DNA from: Hydractinia symbiolongicarpus
Taxonomy: Eukaryota > Cnidaria > Hydrozoa > Anthoathecata > Hydractiniidae
DNA length: 60,000 nt
Direction: 5' to 3'
Assembly (NCBI RefSeq): GCF_029227915.1
Contig: NC_079876.1
Span: forward strand, 19,532,001-19,592,000
Shown: positions 44,596 to 56,144 of the stretch, piece by piece
Numbering within the stretch: the stretch's first letter is position 1
Layout: each line of letters starts with the position of its first letter
Translations under genes and position numbers: made by a program
The notes under the pieces: model-generated
What the model saw: only the letters and a program-made list of their open reading frames with translations
Told to the model about the DNA's origin: nothing
Database searches by the model: none

Positions 44596-45182
44596 TCTAT
44601 ATAATAATACGCTAATTCCGTGTGTCTGTCTGTCACTTTTGCAAAGTGGATTACATTCTTCAAAATTTTCTTTAACAAATTCTATAAAACATCGCCTATA
44701 AAATTGTTCTGTAATTTACCAAACTTTACCGATAAAATAGTATTGACGTCAAAGGAAAGTTAATTAAGATTAGTGAAGCCATTACAATGCACTTAAAACT
44801 TTGAGGCCAAATAACTTGGAAACGATGTGGTGACGTCAATGTTTTTTCACCGCGTGGGTAACTAGGGACCACCTAGGATCAATTTGAGTAATTTTCCCAA
44901 ACCCGGATCCCCGAATCCGTTTCGGAATGGACGGGTTGATGACGTCATTAAAAACCTTTAAACCCTAATATCTCTGCAACCGTTTGTCAAAAGTACATGA
45001 TCCTATACATTTTCTTGCTCAGCGTTTCAAGATCTATACGATGAAGGCAACAGGCATACACACTTCTGAAAAAAACATTTTGTGTTCTGACATGTCTCTG
45101 CTGACGTCATCAAAATTTTAATGACGGTTGTTTTCTCTGTTATCCTGTCTAAGTGGATTTTTCCACGGGCCTTATCGACTAC
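44596..45182 (+). mobile_element. Non-autonomous Helitron, array B unit 3
   Basis: Starts TCTATATAATAATACGC and ends GTGGATTTTTCCAC, GGGCCTTATCGACTAC (CTAC for CTAG). The middle matches array A units 1-2 (TCACCGCGTGGGTAACTAGG, GACGGGTTGATGACGTCAT). Confidence 0.82.
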
Positions 45183-45500
45183 TCTATACAATAATACGCC
45201 AGTTCTGTATGTCTGTGACTTTTGCAAAGTGGATAAAATTTCTTTGATAAAGTCTATAAAACATCGTCTATAAATTTGTTCTGTGAATTACCAAACTTTG
45301 ACGTTAAAGTAATATTGACGTCAAAGGAAAGTGTATTAAGATTAGTGAAGCCATTGCATTGCACTTTTAAATTTAAGGCTAAATAACTTGGAAACGAGGT
45401 GGTGACGTCAATGATTTTTCACCGCGTGGGTAACTAGGGACCACCTGGGACCGATTTGGTAAGTTTTCTAAACCTGGGTCCCCGAATCCGTTTCGGAATG
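45183..45500 (+). mobile_element. 3'-truncated Helitron, array B unit 4
   Basis: Starts TCTATACAATAATACGCC against unit 3 and matches it up to CCGTTTCGGAATGG at 45500, where similarity stops abruptly. The 3' half is missing. Confidence 0.75.
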
Positions 45501-45599
45501 GATTTCAGTTTCAGCAGAATCACTTACTACACCTTAACGTTTCACCTCTTTATATTTCTTATGATAGCTGCTCATTACATAGCTCCAAGAGAACATGAA

Positions 45600-46600
45600 A
45601 ATATATTACCACGTTCTCTCTAGCTAGCCATGTGTAAATCTTAAACAAATCAATTTTAAGATTGTAGCCAAGAATGTAGACTTCGAGGCAGCATTGAAGC
45701 TAGCTAGTTAGCTATACCTAGCCGTATTTATTCCCATTATTTTAAAGTTGATTCAGTTTTGTATATCAATATTTATTTTTGTGCTGGGGTTATGGCTATC
45801 TAGCTATAGCTCTTGAGCTACCTTTGGGTAAAAAGCGAAAGTAGTCACACGCAGTTTTTAGCTAGCTACAACAAATTTCTTATTCAATAATTTTATAAGG
45901 CTAAGTGTAGATAAGTAACTACACATTTTATTACTGTCATAAAAACTTATTCCGCAAAGTAAATTTTGTTAGCTAGACTGGGATATTGATGGACTGTTTC
46001 CTGTGTTGTAATTTAAACCGTTGTGATAAAGTTTTTTTGAAAATTGGTATTACGTGTGACACGGTTTACCTGTTTTACACGTTCAATCTCGTGTTAACAA
46101 AGAGCTGTTTTGTGTGTTTTTTATTTACGTTGTGATAAGTCTTTTTTACAAAAGGCTATTACGCCTATAGGATGTGTGACACAGTTTAGCTGTAGTAAAT
46201 GCTCATTCCATTGTCTATTGAAACTTATTCTGCAAAGTAAAATAATATTGACCCCTTTTTTTGCCATGGCGGGGTAGCATAGGGTTGTAAACTGTGCTAA
46301 AAGGGTTTTAGGCATAAACCGTGTGCAACACGATTTACCTGTACTAAGAGTTCAGTGCAGTGTTAACGACGGGCTGTTTCCTGTGTTTCTGTTTAACCAA
46401 AGTTGCGTTAAAGTTTTTCTCGGAAAAGGGTATTACGCCTATATGGGTGTGGAACATTGTTTATTTGTACTAAGCGCTCAGCCTGAAGTAAAATTCAATT
46501 TGGAACTTTCACTGGAAACATTCTCCGAAAAATAAAAAAGATTGGCGGACTGTTTCTCCTATGATGGGGTAGCAATGAGTTGTAAACTGTGTTTTTTATA
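45600..46600 (+). repeat. Dispersed repeat copy 2 with tandem subunits
   Basis: The first 400 bp match 34980-35330. From 45990 a unit with CTGTTTCCTGTGTT, AACCG.TGTGATAAAGT, GGTATTACG, TGTGACACGGTTTACCTG and a GTTAAC-type end is repeated at about 46100, 46370 and 46545 with large divergence. Spacing is irregular. Confidence 0.6.
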
Positions 46601-46828
46601 TTTTTAAAAAAATACATTGTAACTGAAACACTAAAATGTTTTGGCCGCCTTACTAGATTCACGACATACTGCATACCTGTACTAAAACGCACCACCGGAA
46701 CGTGAGACACTGTTTGTTTGTTATTAGGCGCTGCACTGGGCGTTAAATTTTGTAAAATTTGTTTATAAGGTGCAAATGGTAACTTTGAAGAATGTCAATC
46801 AGATAAACTGTCCTATCCATGATTTTTT

Positions 46829-47056
46829 TTGTTTACGTTTTTAGTGGTGCCTTTTCGATTATTGTTATTACGCCTACGCAAATACAAGGGAGAGAATTCT
46901 TCTGTTAATTTATTTAAACCTGCAACTGATGTACTTGGACCTGCAAACTACAGTTTACTACGAAAGTTGATAGACCATGAGAACGCAAAGAAATTGTTTA
47001 TGGATAGGCTAGGAGTCCTCGAAATGAAAATGCTTTCTTTTATTTTATTTACATAG
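46829..47056 (+). other. Unrecognised open frame, possible decayed coding fragment
   Basis: A 75-codon frame without an ATG. Its inner part (PATDVLGPANYSLLRKLIDH, then ENAKKLFMDRLGVLEMKM) has the composition of a real protein, unlike its surroundings. It is preceded by a TTTTTAG acceptor-like site. No family recognised; it could be a transposon fragment or an orphan exon. Confidence 0.3.
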
Positions 47057-48553
47057 GGCATACAATGCTAGCATTCTCAAAAGGATGTGAGTTTGAGCGT
47101 CAGCGCGAAAAAACCCTTATTCGGCGCGATGTGTTTTTAGCGAAGATGAAAGAAATGCTTTTTCAAACGAAGCCAAGTGGAGACTAACGGGGGTTGGGGG
47201 GAGACGAAAGGTACCTGGCTAAGTGAAAACTGTCTACTGCACTAAAAGTCAAAATACGTTCAACAGTCGTATGAAGGAACAGAGCATAATGCTCCTCACA
47301 GATGTTTCGATACGAATGTCTTCTTGTTAGAGCTTTGCTCTTGGTTAAGTTGGATAAAGAAAGTTGTTGTGCCTGGCACTGCGAATTTTCGAATTAAAAG
47401 TAGATGAAGTGGAGTGGTATAAGCTGCTCTTTTTAAATCAACGATTTTAGCTTAAAAGAATGGTTTACTTTCAAAGTCCTCGAAAAGTACTATTTTTTGG
47501 TGAACTTTGTTTATCGATGGATGGTGTTTAGGTAGAAGTAGATTTTGTAATGTTTGTAATGTGTTTTTAGCTAGTTAGAATGTAGATAAATTGTGCAGAA
47601 ATTCTTTCATACTATTTTTGTTAGTTATATAAAAAGGGAAAATGCCTTACTCAAATAAGAAATGTCATTTATATTTTATAAAATATAATTTTATGTTGTC
47701 TGGCATAAATTTTTATTTATACTTTTTTCCTTACATGTACGCTTTCATAAAACAATACTCTAATTTTTTTAAATCTTATTCGGCTGGTCACCAAAAATCT
47801 ATTGAAATATGCTTTCCAGCGTAGAGCTGGCCGAGTGATATACAAAAATTTGTAGTTCTTTAATAAAGGCCTCTTGGATTGAGGGTTAAAATACTCAAGA
47901 ATTTTTTCAAAACGTGCAGAAATTTTTACCTCAACACAGAGTGTGTAAACCGGTCACTTTATAAAACATGTCATTTTAAGTATACCTGCTTTAAAATCTC
48001 AGTATAAAATTGGCTAATGTATGGACCTATCCCTGCTTGGTTTTCCTCATCTTGGTTTTAATGCATTTTTAAAATGGGATTTTAAGCGCCTCGTGTACTT
48101 TTAACCCGCATTTCTTAGTGGCTTTGTAAAAAAATGGACTAATTTGTTTAAATTCATGTATCTGCCCGAATTACTGTCAAGTTTTACGTTCTAGCTTACA
48201 GTTGTTCTCAAAAAACAAGTTGGGGCAATATTCCCCCTTCCCTGTGGCCTTTACCGAGCCTAAAAAGCCTGGGTCCTATGGGGTTAAAGACATCTAGATG
48301 ACTTTAACCAAGTTATTTTATTTTGGTCATGCAGTGCAAAACGAACATAAGAAATGGTTTAGGAAAAAATGATGAAATAACTAAAATTTTTCATAATAAT
48401 ATATGATTACACCCCTTTTTTATGCCACGCTCAGAACATTAAAGGCTTTGTCAAGACCAGGAAGTACTAAAATGCTTCCTTAACTATAAAATAACAAAAT
48501 ACGGAAAGATTCAGAATAATTTAAAATTATTTTGAGATTTAAATTTACAAAAT
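47057..48553. other. No gene recognised
   Basis: AT-rich and unremarkable apart from a G-run near 47191-47199. Confidence 0.4.
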
Positions 48554-49060
48554 TTAAGAACATTTAAAGAAAACTGTACGTACGTTTAGAGAAGAGCTAG
48601 TCTCGCTAAAACTAAGCACTTGTCTTTCCAGTATGGATAAAAAGACTCCAAAGAAAATATTTCTTGTTTCGGAACAGCCGTTGAAAGAGTTCTGTATGTA
48701 ACAACCTTTTGTCACAGCAGCTACATCGGAAATCTTCAAAGGTTTAAATGACACATCAAAGAGATTATGGTCCTTCTTTGATTTTTTGCCTCGTTTTTCA
48801 AGATCATCTAGTTTAAAATGACCACTCACATGGTACATGGCATATTGGTCATCGCAAACCTAACTACTACTTCCAGCCGAAGTAACAATGCTGCTATGTG
48901 TTTGCAAGTCTCTGACATGCTAGCCATGCACTAACAATGTGCAGACTTAATTTTGCCATTACCTTTTGCCCCACAAACCTAAAGGCTATGTGGAGGGTCA
49001 TTTATACGCTGTGATGGACGAAAATCCGCCTATGAAACGATAAAAGATGTTCAACACCAG
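48554..49060 (-). pseudogene. SWIM-type zinc finger remnant (YqaJ-type element gene)
   Basis: Minus strand, 49020-48830: RINDPPHSL, then GKIKSAHC, a TAG, CMASMSETCKHIAALLLRLE and TNMPCT. This matches the SWIM zinc finger (CxC..CxH) that precedes YqaJ exonuclease domains in invertebrate transposon-associated genes; the residue between the two N-terminal cysteines is a stop. A frame change near 48840 leads into 48838-48554 (VSGHFKLDDLEKRGKKSKKD), less recognisable and possibly the linker. No exonuclease domain follows. It is a fragment. Confidence 0.65.
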
Positions 49061-49229
49061 GTTGCCTGACTGTAAGCTTAGCCACGTAATCTTTACGTAA
49101 ATCTACCTCAACCTCCCATGCTGTTTTAATGACCGGGACATTATTTTTGCTAGCTGCAGATACCCCAGCTACTTATTCACATTTTATCCTGCTAATCTTC
49201 AGACCTCTCAACCTCAAATACCTCTTTAA

Positions 49230-49983
49230 CCCTATTCGGTCCGGGGGGGGGGGGGGGGGGGGGGCGGATTCCGCCCCCCCTGACGGTTTTTTTTTAATAA
49301 CTCCTGATTGCTTTGTTATATAGCTATGATACTTACTGAGTTTCAACATTTATCTATTAGACACCTGCATGCTAAATTTTTAGGTCCCACACCTTTCAGA
49401 AGCTTTGATATTGGCCATTACTCGAAACTACCCCTAAAATCTTTATGAAATCCTTATAATGGGGAAAATATAATAACTCCTGTTAGGATTATCCTTAGAA
49501 CTTGAAACTTGCAACACAACTTTGGTTCATCAAGAAGAATCATTTTGAATATTTCTGACACGTGACTAATCCGATTTCCCGATTTTCTCGGATTTTACCC
49601 GAAAATCGGAAAAGAACGGATTTTCGGGCAATTTTTGGCAATTTTTTATTTGATCCATGTAAAAACCGGAAGATATGTTAAAAAAAATTATTTAGCTTTC
49701 AGAAACTTCAAACAGAATGTAAAAATTCGCTCTAGAACAAAAGTAATTATATTTTAAGCAGATAGTGGCATTTTTAACAGTTTTCAAGCTTCTGATGACG
49801 TCACAGAAAATGTGCTGACGTAAGCAAAAATTTATTGCCACCGTTTTGTTCCTTTTATGACATACTATAAGTGTGCCAAGTTTGATTCAATTTGAACAAT
49901 CCTATGAAAAGTTATTGAGGGGGGGCGGAATCCGCCCCCTCCCCCGGTCATAGTATGTTCGAAAAACCCCGGACCGAATAGGG
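49230..49983. mobile_element. TTAA-flanked piggyBac-like MITE
   Basis: Left end CCCTATTCGGTCCGGGG and right end CCCCGGACCGAATAGGG are exact inverse copies, flanked by TTAA on both sides (49226-49229, 49984-49987). Just inside both ends is GGCGGAATCCGCCCC, itself palindromic (left copy GGCGGATTCCGCCCC). A run of about 20 G follows the left end. TTAA targets and CCC/GGG termini point to piggyBac transposase in trans. The interior is non-coding and is related to 53245-53580. Confidence 0.9.
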
Positions 49984-49987
49984 TTAA

Positions 49988-52900
49988 CTCGCCTACCTTT
50001 ATCCACACTATCATTTCAAACTCCATAATAATCTAATAACATCAACTACGTTCTGAAAAAAACCTTTATGCAACTTTTTTTGTTCCTTTTTTTATAACTA
50101 ACTTCGGTTAGTTTTGTTTACATAATCTTGTTCCAGCCTTTTTTAATAGTGCAGTCTCGCGTTATGTCGAATAGGTGCATAGTTCTGAATAAAAAAAGAG
50201 AAAAGTTATCTTCAGGGCATCAACTCTGTTTTTAACCTTTGAGCATTTTTAATTTATTTTATCACATGGTTGAGTTTTGTTTGCAGATAAGCTAATCTAT
50301 ACGAAATATATGCTACATTTTTACTTTCCACCAAAGAACGAGTATTTTTTATTTTAAAGTGCAAAAGAGCTTATTTCTAAAGACTGGTCGAGTAAAGTTA
50401 TTGTTTTGTTGAAGAACAAGATTTTAATGCAACATTTACTTCTTGGTTAAAAAATTATTTTTATGAAACTGACAAAAATACTCACAGTTCATATATTCTT
50501 TTGTTGGCACAGTATGATCAAAGGGTCATTAAAAGTTAGTATTCTTTTTGGCGGTGTGTAAATTATATTAAATATCAGTAAATTAAAAGTTTATTTTGAC
50601 GAGGAAACAGGACAATACGAGAAGCTATAATTGATAAAAAATGCTATGTTACTAGCTTTCAGAAGCCAATTAATATTTCTAATTTTAAAGTCATCGTTGT
50701 TGCTTAGACTGCCTTAATGTAAATAATCTTGTATATTTGTATTTTAAAAAAATATAGCCAGCTAGCTAGCTATTTCGAAAAAGTTTAAAGTTTATTTCAT
50801 GAGTAGGAGTGATTTATTAAATAAATAAATGCTTCTATTGATTGAAAAAGGATATCAATTACATGTAGGGAACTTTTCTGTCATTTTTAGTTACGTTTGG
50901 ATGTCCAATGTGATATTCAAGATGATTTTAAACGTTGTTTGTGTCCTTAGTGCTCATTATTTTCACCACCATGGCTTGACTTTTGTGTATGTCACTAAAA
51001 TCAATAATCAACAGTCATTATATTTTACTTGTCACTTTGCCATAACTAGCGTATATTTTGTCGTTTTTTCGAATAAAATTGGTTGATTTTACACAGACAA
51101 AGTAAAGACGTCTCCAAGACGTTTTCTGGTTGAAAGACGTTAAGACGCGGTAAAGACTAGAAAAGCCATCTTTCAGACGTCAAATGGATCCTTTCATTAG
51201 AAGGAAAATAAACTTTGGCAGCATTAAATCTTATAGTTCAGCAGAGCGACGTGCTTTTATTCTTATATTGAACTACTCTTTATACGTCTTTTAGAAGTTT
51301 AGCTCCGTCGTTATGGTGCTCACTTTCTTGTCGGTATATAAACAGACAGAAAAATCAGCGCAGAGGTTTTGGAGGCGTAACCAACATTACACCAACACCA
51401 ACAACAAATTTAAATAGAATTTAAATAAACATCGCTTAGTTGCTTCACACTCTATTTATTTCTTCTTTGCCAGAATATTTTTTCTGATTTTTTGGGAAAC
51501 CAACCTAAAAATTTAAGCAGCGCAAGACTTTTGTTTCATTGTTGTCATCTAAACGAGAAAAGTTAGTTAAACAAAAATTTTAAATGACATGCACAACAAA
51601 CAAGAATCAAATGAAAAACAGACACATAATAAACAAACTATGACATTGTTTGTAAGGATTCAATCATGTAAAAATAGTTATCACTTTTATTAAGGGTGCT
51701 ATCGAATTGACCAAGGAAGCAGTTAAAGAAGGACAGATGGCTGCAAAGGAAGCTATACTTAAAGCGCTTTCACTGGTAAATATATTATTTGTACTTTGCA
51801 TCTTTTTTGTTGTTGAAGTAATATAGAAACTAGCTATATACCCGTAAAAGATCCCACTATATTTCTTATCCAAATCATGTAAGAAATATCAAAATTATGC
51901 ACCAAAAACAACAACACAGCAGCGGAAATTATGCATTATACCACGTCTGAAACAAAATGTCTAAAAATATAAGCAAACATATCGAAAAACTAAAAACTAA
52001 AAAGTGTCAAACAATTAGGTGTCCAACAACTGAATTATGGATATGTAAAAGCTAAATCTACATTGCTTAGTAAAGTGAAAAGAAAGTCAAGAAAAAAGAA
52101 TTTTATCAGATTAAATACTAAAAAGATCACAAAGTTTCAATATCCTGCAGTTTGCAAATTCATTATCTATCCTACTGCATACAGTCACCCTGCCAAATAA
52201 ATAGTTAATTAATCTTAAATGTAAAAAAGAAGGCTTTGCGAGTTGTGATTCCTAAGTTATTTCATAGTGCACATTGCCTTTATTTACCGATGAAATCTTA
52301 ACAAAAATCAACTGCTTGCCAGGTGTCAAATCTAGTTCTCAAAAAAAAATTGTTTTAGTACATTGCGTATGGTGATCCCTTCCTAAATTTAAACACCATA
52401 TATAAACAATAACAAAAAAAGCAACAAATATCAGATCCTTTCCTGCTATCATTTACAAACTTTTAACCTGGAAATTTTAAAATCCATCGTTTCAACCTAT
52501 TAATTATATAAAATGCAACTAGAAACCAATTATTTCGTTCCTTTAAATGCCATATGCCATCCTCTTATTCGTATGATTCATACTGTCCTTTACCACTAAT
52601 TTTAATCCGAAATGTGCAGTAAGTAACGTAAATTTAATTTCGAGAGAGAGAGATTTTTTGAGATTGCATTTCTCCTTAAATCTTACCCAAAATGCCATAA
52701 AAACACTGGAAAACATCAACCTTAAGTCAATCATTTCAGTATATTGCATATAGTCCTATCCCAAGAACATTTACAAAACATTTACAAAAAATTCAATTAC
52801 GACAGCATAATTATTACAGCCTCCTTTCAAACATTTTGATCTGAATTACAAAAAGGAGCAGATTAGTAAAAGTAAATTTTAAAATCAACATAAAACAGTT

Positions 52901-53244
52901 ATTTTGGTAATAGCATATCATCTTCTTTCCACGAAGTGTGAAATCTTAAAATTAATTACAATTTGCATTTTTATATAGACTTTAAAGTATTGTCATGAAC
53001 TTTTAGAATAAAAATATGTTGACCAATCTATTGCATCCATCTTGTCAATAAAATTAATGTAATCTGATTGTCTTTTTTTTAATAAACTTGGTTTCTGTGA
53101 TCATCTCCCAAATTATTTCGATCATTGTCCTACGACAAAAGCCGCGAAAAGGTAACCCAAATAAACTCGCTTTTTTATGTACCTAGATTTATATTATAAT
53201 ATTTAATGACAATGACTGAACAGATAAGTTGTCATGTCTCCAAA
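49988..53244. other. Gene-poor stretch with one candidate exon
   Basis: Nothing recognisable except 51678-51775. A short patch at 51098-51185 repeats AAGACGTC/AGACGTT motifs. Short frames elsewhere are AT-driven. Confidence 0.4.
51678..51775 (+). other. Candidate exon encoding an amphipathic helix
   Basis: Preceded by AAAAATAG and followed by GTAAATAT, this 98-bp stretch encodes ITFIKGAIELTKEAVKEGQM and then AAKEAILKALSL. It is a regular alternation of charged and aliphatic residues unlike the surrounding sequence. It could be a far downstream exon of the coiled-coil gene or part of another gene leaving the window. The acceptor lacks a good pyrimidine tract. Confidence 0.35.
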
Positions 53245-53580
53245 ATTATGGATACTGCATAGCAATCATATTTACTTAGTTCCCATAAACACCTATTAGA
53301 CACTTGTCTGCCAAATCGTTAGGTAACATACCTCCCAGAGCCCTAGATATATATTTAAAACTAACCGTAAAACTATAATGGAAAATAACTTTTGTTGGGA
53401 CTAATGTTAAAATTTGAAACTTACATAATTTTTTTTCATCAAAAAGGAATCATTCCGAAGTTTACACACGTGATTAACTCGATGTCCCCATATTTTTTGA
53501 TTTTATTCAAAACCCTAAACAAATCGGATTGTCTGACAATCGTTAGGCATTTTGATTTGCAAAGAATAGAATAAAACGGA
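53245..53580 (+). repeat. Diverged copy of the piggyBac-like MITE interior
   Basis: Matches 49325-49625 in order: TATTAGACAC.TG, GGT..CATACC/CACACC, AACTTTTGTTGGGA versus AACTCCTGTTAGGA, TTGAAACTT, TTCATCAA.AAG.AATCAT, and ACACGTGA.TAA.TCGAT. No terminal repeats are left on this copy. Confidence 0.65.
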
Positions 53581-53775
53581 ACAAATGATAAAAAAGATTT
53601 ATTGAGCTATTGAGCAAACAGTAGTAGTATTGGACATGGGGGTACCACCACACTTTTACAGCTAGCTATAAAGGGTGAGCTGGAACACACCATGTCCTAT
53701 ACTACTGTGATGTCGGTTACATCTGATGGTCAATGCGTTTAAGACTTAAGGAAATAACTTGTATGTATAGTATAG

Positions 53776-53943
53776 ATGAATAAACTTACAGATAGAGAAA
53801 TGTTGGAATTGGGTGATGAGGATTTACTTGATTATATATAGTCTCATATGGATGATTATTTTGGTGATACTGATGAGAAGGATGATAACGATGATATAGA
53901 TTGTGCTTGTGTATGGATAAGAAAAGAGCATAACATTATCTAA
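53776..53943 (+). pseudogene. Small acidic ORF with one in-frame stop, next to integrase
   Basis: A 56-codon frame: MNKLTDREMLELGDEDLLDY, then a TAG after one more residue, then SHMDDYFGDTDEKDDNDDID and CACVWIRKEHNII. Strongly acidic; coding-like on both sides of the stop. It ends tail to tail with the integrase remnant (4-bp overlap). Probably a small accessory gene of the same element. Function unknown. Confidence 0.45.
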
Positions 53944-54455
53944 ACTAGTTTATTAGTCTGGCTACGATCACCACGTTTGATTATTACATTATGCTTGTTC
54001 ATAAGTTTAGCAACATCACCATAAAACTCCTTACCAGCATCACAAATCAATGTTTTGGGGAATTTTAATTTGATATTAACATATATCCTATCAAAGGCTT
54101 CCACAGTTTCTTTTGGGCTTTTACTGGTTAGTTGATATGCTTATTTGTACCTACTAGCTACATCTACAACAGAGAGAGTGTATTTATATGTTTCTCCTCT
54201 GTACTTATCATGTGGAAGATTCAAGATATCTACCTGATGTATATCATTAGGTGTAGCATAAATAGAATATGAGAAATTAGGTCTTAGAACATACTTTGGT
54301 GTTGGTAGATATATTTGATACAGTGATTGTTTCAGTAGCCATTTTTCTGCTTATTCATTAGTTGTACCAGCTTTTTTAGCTAACTTACTTATTGCACTTT
54401 TACCTCTCCAGTAGCCAGTATCAGAGTAGTAAATCTGATTGAAGTTATCATTCAT
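53940..54455 (-). pseudogene. Polinton/F54H12.3-type rve integrase, N-terminal part
   Basis: One frame of 171 codons with two internal TAA codons. Conserved pieces: YYSDTGYWRGKSAISKLAKK, LLKQSLYQIYLPTPKYV, HQVDILNLPHDKYRG (first catalytic Asp), YKYTLSVVDVASRYK, LTSKSPKETV and FPKTLICDAGKEFYGDV (second catalytic Asp), then KHNVIIKRGD. It ends before the catalytic Glu (ERFNR-type motif). This integrase type is shared by Polinton/Maverick elements, adintoviruses and the C. elegans F54H12.3 protein. Each stop replaces a residue that would need only one base change. Truncation plus stops indicate a dead copy. Confidence 0.8.
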
Positions 54456-54503
54456 TCTTATAATATAAGTAGTTAAAAAACATACAGCAATTCATGGCAA
54501 ACA

Positions 54504-55050
54504 CTACTTTTTTTCTATTGCGTTTTTAAAATTGAGTATTTCATCCATAATTGTTTTTTGATAATTTTTTTCGATAGTTGATTTCATTTTATGGTCACGG
54601 TTTCTAATGCCATTAATTACTTCAATATAAAGATTCTGCAGTTTACCAAATTTATTTGAATCTATGACGAAACCGTCAGTTAATAATTTACTGATAAGTA
54701 GTTGGAATTTACCAATAGAAGTGGTCAACTTGTTTAATAACTCAACAGTTTTAGCAATTTTTTTTTATACCCTTTGAATAAAATGTTAATACAGATGATA
54801 CGGCTGCTGCTACAGTGGCAACGCATGCCGGCGCAGCCTCACGAGGTATGCCAACAGCAGTAAAACTACTACCAACACCAGATACTCCTGTTAGTGTAGA
54901 AACTACAGATGCTGAAGTAGATACATTGCTTAATTTTTCACGTTTTCTTGAATATTTGCCTTGCTTGCCCTCGTACTTCATTCTTAAATTAATCAAGTCT
55001 TCATGATACTTTTTCACGGTCTCAATATGAAATTGATCAGGTGAATTCAT
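54504..55050 (-). pseudogene. Membrane/coiled-coil protein of the integrase block, one frameshift
   Basis: First part (55050-54751): an N-terminal helix (HIETVKKYHEDLINLRMKYE), then a small-residue hydrophobic region (STSASVVSTLTGVSGVGSS, APACVATVAAAVSSVLTFYS) that can form two membrane segments. Second part (54728-54504): IGKFQLLISKLLTDGFVIDS and DEILNFKNAIEKK, charged helix. The two parts lie in different frames joined across a run of nine T at 54758-54766 (A-run in the gene); one base fewer there would join them. I recall similar 2TM-plus-helix proteins beside this integrase in cnidarian gene models, but have no name for the family. Confidence 0.55.
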
Positions 55051-55114
55051 TTATGCAGCGTTAGGTAATGTAGGGTATATATGCTCGGTCATATATATAT
55101 AGAGATTATAAAAA

Positions 55115-56141
55115 ATGGCAGAAGAAAAATGGGAAGTTCCAGATGTTGATGAATTTAATAAAGATACTGAAGAAGATGAAAATTTTAACTTTATAAATCT
55201 TGATGTATCAATTAATAAGGTAGATGAATTAAATCTTCAGGAAAAGGAAATAAAAAAACAGAAAAAAATGAGTAATATTGATAAAGAGGCATTAAAAGAA
55301 ATAGAGAAATGGAAAAAGCTAGCAAAAGAAAAGCAAACGGTGGCTAAAGATATAGTAAGGATACTGAGGAAGGAATATAAAAGAATAATGAGAGGTGATA
55401 CAGTAATAGTTACATTGAAAGATGCTGCTGAAAAAGTGTATGCGGGTATTTCTTTGATGGGGATGAAATTTCATTTGAGAGTGAAAAAAAAACTAAATTA
55501 TTAACAGGTACAGGTAAATGGAAAACACCTAAAAAATATAGTGATATATATGGTAGAGTTTTGATCCAGATTCATCTATATTAAAAGATGAAAAAGAAAA
55601 AGAAGAAAGAAGAAAGAACTGAGAAGGCTACTGAACTACTACAGGGATATTATAATAAATTAGGATCAGAATCAGGCCATGATAATAAAGGCTTTGACAT
55701 GGTAATGGATGAGTTTACAAAAGCACCAGAATCATCGAAAGGAGTACATGATTTTGCACACACTATAGATACATCCTTTAATGTTGATGAAAATACATTT
55801 CTTCTTAATAAAGAACTAAAATTAAGAAATAATGCATTTAAGAAACTCATAGATAGAATTAAAGCTGTATACGATAGAATAAAAAAAATAGGCAAAAGAA
55901 GGAGTACATAAAGCTTAAGGTAATGGAAAAAGATGAGAGCTATACCGAGGAACAGAAACAGGAGGTCAGAGATAGAATAGATGAAGAAAATGAAGATCTT
56001 AAAAAAAGTAATGAGGATCTCAGTAAGTTAAAAGTCGAATATTAAAATCAAATGCAACAAATTAAACATTCACTTTCACATTTTGTAGATAAAGAAACCG
56101 GTGCACTGGGTGAAATGATTAAAAACTTCTTCCGTGAGTAG
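55115..56141 (+). pseudogene. Charged protein of the integrase block, several frameshifts
   Basis: Starts MAEEKWEVPDVDEFN and reads to about 55450 (LKDAAEKVYAGI). It then continues in a second frame as FFDGDEISFESEKKTKLLTG and GKWKTPKKYSDIYG, and in a third from 55588 (TELLQGYYNKLGSESGHDNK, FNVDENTFLLNKELKLRNNA). It ends with coiled coil (EEQKQEVRDRIDEENEDLKK) and HFVDKETGALGEMIKNFFRE before TAG at 56139. It is divergent from the preceding membrane protein with a 65-bp gap. Probably one original gene of 300 or more codons, function unknown. Its end is followed abruptly by unrelated SF3-like sequence. Confidence 0.55.
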
Positions 56142-56144
56142 AGT

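Noticed and set aside
48554-48838. Stand-alone 94-codon gene
   Set aside because: It is continuous with the broken SWIM zinc-finger remnant just upstream in another frame and is better read as part of that pseudogene.
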